From: Amblyornis subalaris | Taxonomy: Eukaryota > Chordata > Aves > Passeriformes > Ptilonorhynchidae | Direction of reading: 5' to 3' | Assembly (NCBI GenBank): GCA_018881555.1 | Contig: JACAXG010000018.1 | Coordinates: forward strand, 8,431,634-8,495,633 | Length of the DNA: 64,000 nucleotides | In this document: one piece after another, positions 28,101 to 37,100 of the stretch | How positions within the stretch are numbered: the stretch's first letter is position 1 | Layout of the letters: each line of letters opens with the position of its first letter | Program-made: the position numbers and the translations under genes | Notes under the pieces: generated by a model | Database searches by the model: none | Seen by the model: only the letters and a program-made list of their open reading frames with translations | What the model was told of the DNA's origin: nothing

Positions 28101-31100
28101 TTAACAAAGAGTTTAATAAAAACTCCATGTATCCACTTGACTTCTGCACAGAATCTATTATGACAGTTTAAAAGCTGATCACATAAAGGCTGGATTGCAA
28201 TGTTGTTCTTTTACTGCAGTTTTCTTTGTATAATTTTGCAGTGTTTTATCAAAAGAAATGAAACACAACTATGACAATATGGTAAAATCTTGACAACATC
28301 TGTCTTCATCAGACCTAGACATTTAAATAGACAATATTGTCCTCTGCAACTCCAATAAATTTAGCAACTGGAAGGTGTTGTTGAATGTTATCTTTCCAAA
28401 GCAATGAGTTTTGCAAGTATTTGTAGACAGGAGCAGAACACATTGCTGAAGAATTGTGGGCTCTGTTCAAAGATGTGGGGGAGTAGAGCTTTACCAAGTA
28501 TACTTAAAACTGATTTTTGTTAAAAAGCATGGCATCTTTCAGAGTATTAGCTTATTTTTGGATGTTCTTTGGCTTGAGGTCTCATTGTTTTTCTTAACAA
28601 TCTTTAAATTTCTTGATTCAGTCCACTTGCTTTCTCTGCCAACTTCTGATGTCATTCCTCTGGATGTTTCCATGCTTCTTACAAATTCACCTGCCTTGAT
28701 TCTGTTTTACCTAGAGGTTCCTAATTGTATCTTTCTTCTTGTGTCATTCAGTAATCCAATCACTTTTTTTCCCCGTGTACCTTCACCTTCTACATTCCCA
28801 TTTACTTCCTTGGTCCCTGGTGCCTGTGCGTTTAGCCAAATATGATCCCTAAGTACTTTTTGAGCAGGACCTCTGCTGACAGTTTTCTTCCTGCTGCTTC
28901 TTGTGTCACTAGAAGTAATGTTTGTTTTCTAATTTTTTTATTCTTTTCTTTTTGCTTTTTTTACTCTCTTTAACTGAATTATGGAGTTTTCTTTACCTAC
29001 TCCTTGAAATGAGACCTGAGAGTGGAACAGCAGTGGGATCCCAGGTCTCACTTCAGACACAAAGCCATGGCAGCCCAGAAACACACAGCTATGGGGAACA
29101 TCCTGCGTATTCCTAGACACATCTGGGGAATGATGTTGCTGATACCTAAATCTGTGCAGTGTAAATCCGAAAGGCTTGTATGTCCTATTTTTAGCTAATT
29201 TTCCAAGAGATGTGCTTTCTGCTAAAAATACTCTCCTTCCAGATTATAATTCCTGGCTGCACAACAAGCAAACTATTGAAAGGAAAAGGAGAAAATATTT
29301 TTTATTTTAATGAAACAACTCATTTGTATAATTAGAAAATACTGAATTATGTTTCCATGGGGTAGTAGGCAGGAGTTTTGCAGGTTAATTTNTATTTTAT
29401 TTTAGTCAGTTCATGCTATAGGAAAATATCGAGGTCTAGATTCCATTGAACCTGACAAAAGTTCCATGTGCTAAATTCTTCTGTGAAGAGTGATCAGAAT
29501 ACACAGACATGGAGAGGATCTCCAAATATTCTATAAATTTTTGTGTAATTAATTGAATGTTTAGTTGAATTTTCTCATTTTAGAGCTAATATAATTGCAA
29601 ATTGTAATTAATTGTAACTATGCTTAATAACATCTTTATATTTCTAAATAAATTGTTAATTTTTATTAATGGATTTTGGATTATTAGGTTCTATAGTTTA
29701 AATATGGTTTACTAATATAATGTGTTCGTTTTGCAGGGAAGATAGAAAAGTTACATGGTCAGTCTATATGATCAGTGATTTTCTTGACTTAATTATGTCT
29801 TTTGTATCCAGCAGATTACTTAAATATTTTTGTTTGTTGTATGAGAACATCCATCTTCCTCTCTGTTGTAACTTAATGAAGCCTTGAATATTTTTATCTG
29901 TGGTTGTATCTATTTAAATGCCTTTCCTGTCGCTAGGTCGGTCTGTCCTTATTCCCTCATAGAGCTTCACTGTCTTCAAGGTCTGCAGCAAACACCTTTA
30001 GAGCTCCTAAGATACACCCAAGTAGAACCTCAATGAAACAGCATTACTGAAATTTTCCTCCTCTTTTGTTGTTTGTCATCCTTCTTTATTGATGCTGCAT
30101 TTCAGTTCTATATCTGACATTGTACCTGTCCTATTGCATTGCTTGCTTGCTTTAGACAATATCAGATCGTCAATAATGTAATTAGTTATGGTTTTTGTAA
30201 TTGTAACTTAAAATCTGCTTTTTTAATTTAAATGATTTAAATCTTTATACTTTTTTACAGCTTAATCACATTTTCTTTGTGGTTTGATGGTTCACAGGAA
30301 AACTCGGAATGGAAGAATATGCTGTTTTCTATCCTCCAAATGGTATGAATTATACTATTGCCTCCTCTAGTGGTAGATTGGAAAGATACAGGATTTTTTT
30401 CTCAAATACATGATAACTTCTTTTTCTATTACAAGTTAAATTTTGCTGTTATTCTGTGAAATTCATTAATTTAAAGGAGTAAGCTGGACTGAAGCTACTC
30501 CAAACCCACACTCAGCCTGGTGTTAGTAGTCACATATGGAGTTTGTCTATGTGTGCGGGAAGGAGAAGGAAAATAACTTGTATTCAGTGTTGTATCAGCA
30601 CTTAGAGGATTTCAATGATACATGCCGAAACTGGCTGANCTCCCAGCTTTTCAGTACTCAACAAACCACACTCTAAAATACTTTCCTTTCAAAATGTGTG
30701 TTCATATTAAAAATTCAGACATTACTAATCTATGTAATTTTAAGTTAATATCTTTGCTGTTGTTATAACTTCAGTTTTTAAAATTGTTTTTTTCAGCTCT
30801 TACCTTAACTGTTTCAATCCCTATTGAATCGTTACCCTGGTCTTACGCTGCATTTGTGTTTTAAGTTCAAGCTCTGTGCTCTTGCTTTCAAGGCCTTATG
30901 TCACCAGTCTTAAATCTATGTCCCTGGCTTTGTCTTTTATGTCTTCCATATTTCAGTGGAGTCAGTTGCAGCACATTCTTTTGTTTCGCCTTTTTCCATG
31001 TTTGCCTCTGCAATTCCTTGCAGCTTTGTAGCCATGAAGCATTCTTCTTATGATCTTTTGCCAAAGCAGTTCCCTCTTACCAGTCCTATACAAAATCTAG

Positions 31101-34100
31101 TGAATGGGAGCTAAAATCAGCTGGAAAGGAGAACTGTTGTGCTACAACTGCCGAGTACTGTTAATGTTCTATCTGAGTACTACATGAATTACTAGAGGTC
31201 TTGGCCTCTTTCTTTTTTCCTACTCCATTCTTGTCAGTGCATGACATTTATGGGTTGTTATTTATCTAAAATTAGGTTCTGATATGAGCAAAGCTTGTAT
31301 GTAACACCTTCATGGAAACTGAGCTTTACTTGGCTTTCTGGGAACTATAGGTTGTGTTTAAGCATGTAATTGGTTGTACTGATGTAGGGAATACTGTACT
31401 TAAGTATTTACAAGATGGGGATCTATGGAGGTCCAATAACAAAGAAATACTTTATTCCTGACATAGGCAGAATACAATTTAATAATGGGGGGGGAAATAA
31501 TTTTTTTTGCATGAATACAAAAGACTATAAAAGAACAAAAAAAAGAAATATTTTTGTTTTGTAGGTGTAATTCCTTTTCATGGTTTTTCTATGTATGGTA
31601 AGTGTGACTGTCATAAATCAAAACCTCAGGATTGCTTTTCATCATATTGCAGTTTAAAGCTGTATGTACTTTTCTGCAACTTTTAAAATTGTGTATGTGG
31701 TTTTATGTTTCTTTGTGTATGAAGATTGTTGTATATAATTTTAAAAATTTCAGGCTGTTTCTATTTATTTATATTACAGCCCACTGCCATGTGGGAATTC
31801 CTTCTTTGAGAGCTAATAGCTGAGCTAAGCTATGCATGTTAATGTATATGAATAGAGGGATAAAATTTGTCAACAAAGTCCTCTTTCCTTGTGTTTCACT
31901 TCTGGGTAGACCAGGTTACCCATGAAAAGAGTTCTTAAAAACGTAAATTATGTGAAATGCCTGTTGCTCTATCCATTTGCCTACAAGAGGTGTTAAAAGA
32001 GCATTACATAAGAGATTGGTTGCTACTTTACTGCACAGAGGAAAGCACAAATATCAACAAGATTTTAGGAAAAAAGCAGAAAAATCTCCTTGGGTTTCAG
32101 ATGTAACAAGGCAGCTGTTGCAGATGTACTCCAACAATGTGAAATTAGATGTTCTGNCTTTTCAGTTTTTTCTTTTGATTTATCAAAGGTGTTTGTGGCA
32201 TCACAGGGCAGGCAGATTTTAAGATTATACTTGAAATTCCATGTTTTGCTAATAATAAAGATAAATGATCACACAATGACTAAAATAACACAATTTAAAT
32301 ATGAAATGCAATTTTGAACCTGAGTGGGGAATTTAAAGTCTTTGAACTAATGAGCACTTGAGTTACAAACTCTTCCTTAGGGACTCACTAGGAGGCGTTC
32401 ACTTGTTCCGTGTGAGCTGCTTTTCGAAATGTTTGGATTTGACTCTGCCCTTGAGAACAGTGTCTCCCAAACTCAGGTGTTAGTTTTCCTCTCTCCATCC
32501 TGTCCTTGCTCTTTGCACGAGCTCAGNATATGCTGGCTCTGAGAAGGAGGGAGGCTGAAATGTGAGGCAGCAGAAACGCGGCAGTGTAACTCAAGGCTGT
32601 GGGTACAGTGGCTGGGACCAAGCAGAGCATCCTCTGTATTCCATGCTGTGCTGCTATATGAGGAAGTATCTGTGTCCTTATGTAAATCCTATACCCTTTT
32701 TCCTGTTTGCATGCATACACTGGCAGGGTGCCAGCTGTCAGAGCTGTTCTGTTACTCTCCTGGCCNTTACAGAGATATGCACGCTGGCAACTCTTCCACC
32801 TCCATCTTCAATCATTAAAAACATAAACACTGGTAACACACCCTGCTTTTCTTACCCGTACAGAAATACATGGTTTCTGTGAACATCTCACCCTACCTTA
32901 GCACCCCACACCCCACCTCTCATACAGACACTATTTTTTTCATTAAGCCACCTTCTCTGATGTATAGATATGAAAATAAATTCACACATGCATATATCTG
33001 TATATATATAAAAAATGTACATATATCTATGTGTGTATGTATACATATGTATGCAGATAAATGTATCCATATCCCTAGCTTAGTGTAAATAAAACTGGAA
33101 GGGAAGGCGAATGTAGAGATAGAGGCTATGAGTGTGGTGAAATGTAAGCTGTCAGCTGAAATGAATGCACCTGTAAAATGAAGCAGTCAGCATGATGAAT
33201 GGACAGATCAAAAGGCTGTTCACAAACATGTTTAAGGACAACTGTCTGTGAAGTTGCATTGAGTGAATGGACTGTCAGTCTCAAGGAACTAGTTGTGTTT
33301 GTGCAGCATATATGTATAATAGATATATCGATATGCTAGACTTTTACAAAACAAAAAAAGTTTGAGAGCTGCTGTTTTACAAATGTAGTCAATTCTTATT
33401 TTGAATCAGGTGTACTAGAAGACTTCTAAACAGTAAACTACCAAATGTCCATGGTTTACAGATCTTCTAAGAAATAAACAGGTCTTTATCAGTTTGTCAT
33501 ACTTAGTGATGTTATTGTGGCGACCAAAAGCTGTTCTTTTTATATTTTCATTTTCACAATATCCNTCTTCAAGCAGCCTTACAAATAGGGCACCAGTTTG
33601 GAGGTGGTCACTAGCCACATGGCACATTGGACGTTACAGACGGTTGAATCAAAAACTTGCACTGTTCAACATCTCATTGCCCTACACCCCAGAGACGCTC
33701 TCCTTACAGAATATTTCTTCAGAAGCCAGCACTGTAGTAAGCAGGTTCTAATTAGTTTAGCTTCTTGAAATATATAGAAATATTACCTAGAGTGTATCAT
33801 ACTCCCTTTTTTGACTTTTTACGTGAAATGATAGACTGTTATTGAATACTTCTTTCTCAATAATTGGTTTAGTATTGTTTTTGTAAATTGTGGTACTATG
33901 AATTACCTGGCTTTTCCTCATACTTCATGCACTTAATCATTGAACTCTTTTAGCAGTTTACAATGTTGAGTCAATTATAATTCTTTTATCCTTTCAGTTG
34001 CTCCACTTTGTTTTCTGTACCATGAACCTTCCAAATTGTATCAGATATTCCGTGAGATGTATGTGCGTTTTTTCTTCAGACTCCATTCCATCTCTTCTCA

Positions 34101-37100
34101 TCCCTCTGTAAGTTCATTAGGAATTAAATCTGCTCACTTGATATTCTGTTTGCTACAGAACAATAATATACAGAAGCATGGTTTTCTATGCAAGTGAAAT
34201 GTATCCTTTTAAATACAATAAAATATTTCAGGCAAGCTTGGGAAAACTATTCGGTAATTTCAGTCTGGATATTGTTTTCTATGTCAGTGTTAGTCTTTGC
34301 TATAGAATATAATGTACCTTATTGAAATAGTAAGTTCTCATTTTATGAGGATGTGGGGTCTTTCATAAGAGTCAAGTTTTTTAATCTAATATGTTTCTCA
34401 GTTCAGGGAGTCACATAAATGCAAATTTACTTTCATTAGTGACATGTAAGTGGACACTGAAGTATTGTCAGGGTAGAGGAACTAAAATATAGTCATATAT
34501 AGTATAGAGATATTGTTTCACTGATATCAAGTTGATGTCTGTTTCTTTAACTGAAGTATCTTGATGTGACAGCACATGCTTTTTAATACTACTAGATGAA
34601 TGTAAATAATTTGNTTTTTTATGACCAGGATCAGCTGTCTTGAATGTAAAACAGTTGTAGAAATTGGCTTGTCCTCTTCTTCTGAAGAATAAAACAGTAA
34701 ATATTTTTTCTTCCTTCAAAAAGTGATGAAGAATTATATTGCTTTTTGAAAACATTTCCTGGTTGAAAGAAAATCCTTTCCTTAATACACCATTTCAAGG
34801 CAATGTATTGTGCTTTCCATCATTAATAGCAGAGAAATGGGTCAAACCAGAGTCTATTCACTTCCATGGTAATTTTTGAAACAAATTTTAAAATGTGTTT
34901 ATATTTAACTTTTTTGTAGTTATCCCCATTGCTGTTTGGTTTTACTTCTCAGAGAGATACCTTTTCTCACATCCTCTATTTTTTAGTGCAACTGAGCTCT
35001 GTTTTATCAAAGTGGAAATATTTCAAGTAGGTCGTATTATAATAACCCACTAGGTACTTCAACCCTGGCATACAAATACCATAAGTAACTCAGAGCTGAA
35101 AGGGACTATCCAAACATGTTATGTTGCTAATACATACACAGAATTGCAGGAGCAAGGCTTTAGTGGCTGAAGGTGTTAGAACTGCTTGTGCCTTTCTCAC
35201 CTGAGTTGAATATTGTATCATTAATAGTGTTTTATTGCTTGAACTAAAAATTCCTGCATACTTACATGCTGATACTGCTTTCTCAGATTTGATAGGATGA
35301 CTGTTAGTATTCAGGATATGATCTTGTTTCTTTAGGGCATTGTATCATTGTGTTTGCTTTTTGAGACTCTTCTACAAACCCATCTTCCCCAGCTCTTTTA
35401 TCACCTCCGAGAAATTGGAGCTCAGCCGTAAGTACTTCTTTCTCCCTTGTTACAAATATTGCAGACTCATTGTTCTGAAAATGCTGTTCTGTAGTGTTTT
35501 AATTTAAGATCTGTGGGAAGTTACTCAAAGGTGTAAACATCAGTGTGCCATTTTTCCTTGAAAGTTAGATGGAGTCCTTTGTTTAACCTGCATATCTGTG
35601 CTTTGTGCGTTTCTTCTGTGTGTTCTATGAAAAAGAGAATTGCTCTGTGAGAAATGCTCTATGCTGCATTATTCAGCTAAGTTTCAGTAATTCATGTCAG
35701 ATCTGATGGAACTAAGTGATATATTTCCTAGGGGACAGAAGACACAGAGTTGTGTTAGTTACAACAGAAGGTACTGGAAAGGGNGAGAGAGCAAGAGCTG
35801 TCATTTGATATTGAACTTAGGGTGCCAGGCACAATAGAACCTGAAAACCTTCTTGTCTTAATTGGTATCCATCTTAATAGTGTAATAGCAGAAAGGATGA
35901 AACATTGAGGGTGATAATAGCTGAGGATCACTCTAATGTGATTGTTGGATGAGAATGATAATGAGAATTATATTAGTACTTTATCAAATGAGATGCTAAA
36001 TAGTTTTATGATGGCTGTTGCAAATTAAAATATTGATTATTACTGCAGCAAGAGAAACTGGTTATTCTTCCTAGAAGAGAAATGCAGAAGGATAATGAAA
36101 TATTTTCAGTTTACAGACTATCTGATCATTATGGGAGGCAGAAATATAATAACTGTTGTTTATCACTTATTTGCAGGCTACGAATTTCGTTTAAATGGAT
36201 GGTACGAGCATTTTCTGGCTATTTAGCTACAGATCAGCTCTTGCTTCTGTGGGACAGAATCCTGGGATACAATTCTCTAGAAGTTCTTGCTGGTAATAGA
36301 ATTATTTTTACAAAATCTGTGAAGTCTGTATGAATGTAAGACAAATACATGTTACTTCAATGTATTTTGTGATGAGAAGAAAATAGTTGCTCTTTGAATG
36401 CAGACAGCAGGTTACATACATGTCTAGAAAACATCTAGAAAACTGGAATTGCATGAATACTGCATCTTTAACAAAAAATATGTGAGGTAATTTTTTTTTA
36501 ATGGTAATGCTCAAAAATTGCTAAGTGCTCTCTGAACAGAGCATAGGATGTTCTCCCAGCTTCAGTGGTAGTGGTAAATGAATTCATCACCTTTCACAAA
36601 ATACAAGATTAATGTTATTTATGGTAACTACTTCAGTACTTAAAGCAATTGAGAGTCCCCCTGATTTTGCTGGATTTCATCCTTTAAAGTGGCATCTTTT
36701 AAGGCAATTTGAAAGTTTTGTACTTAAATAATGTCCTCGTATTTATGAAGGTTTAAGATGGCGGTTTTAAAGAAAACATATATCTTCAGTTGGGTCAGTT
36801 CTTAAATACGAAGTAGGTGGGTAGAAGAGAAGAGGCTTTGGTTCTGTTGTACATACAAGACAGCTTGTCACTTTTAATTAAAAGCTAGTAATCTTAAACT
36901 CAGGAATTTTTCACTCAGACTCTTCTGAAAGAATGTTGTGTTTTTCGTGTCAGTTTGAAAGAGTGGCCAAAGAAACTCAAACACCTGTTGTATATTATTC
37001 TTCAGAATCAAAATAATTAAACTAAGTGAAAGTTGGTATTTTATATCAAGATTAATTCTAACCACCACTTATCAGGTCAGAAACTTTAATATTGGGCATT

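Larger units (their letters stand above)
28000..33997 (+). other. TBC1D19: TBC1D19 introns around two small exons
   Basis: Apart from the exons at 30298-30342 and 31565-31597, this 6-kb stretch is AT-rich intron. It holds a run of eight G bases near 31486 and an AT/GT-rich simple-sequence region at about 32985-33060. I recognise nothing else. Confidence 0.55.
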
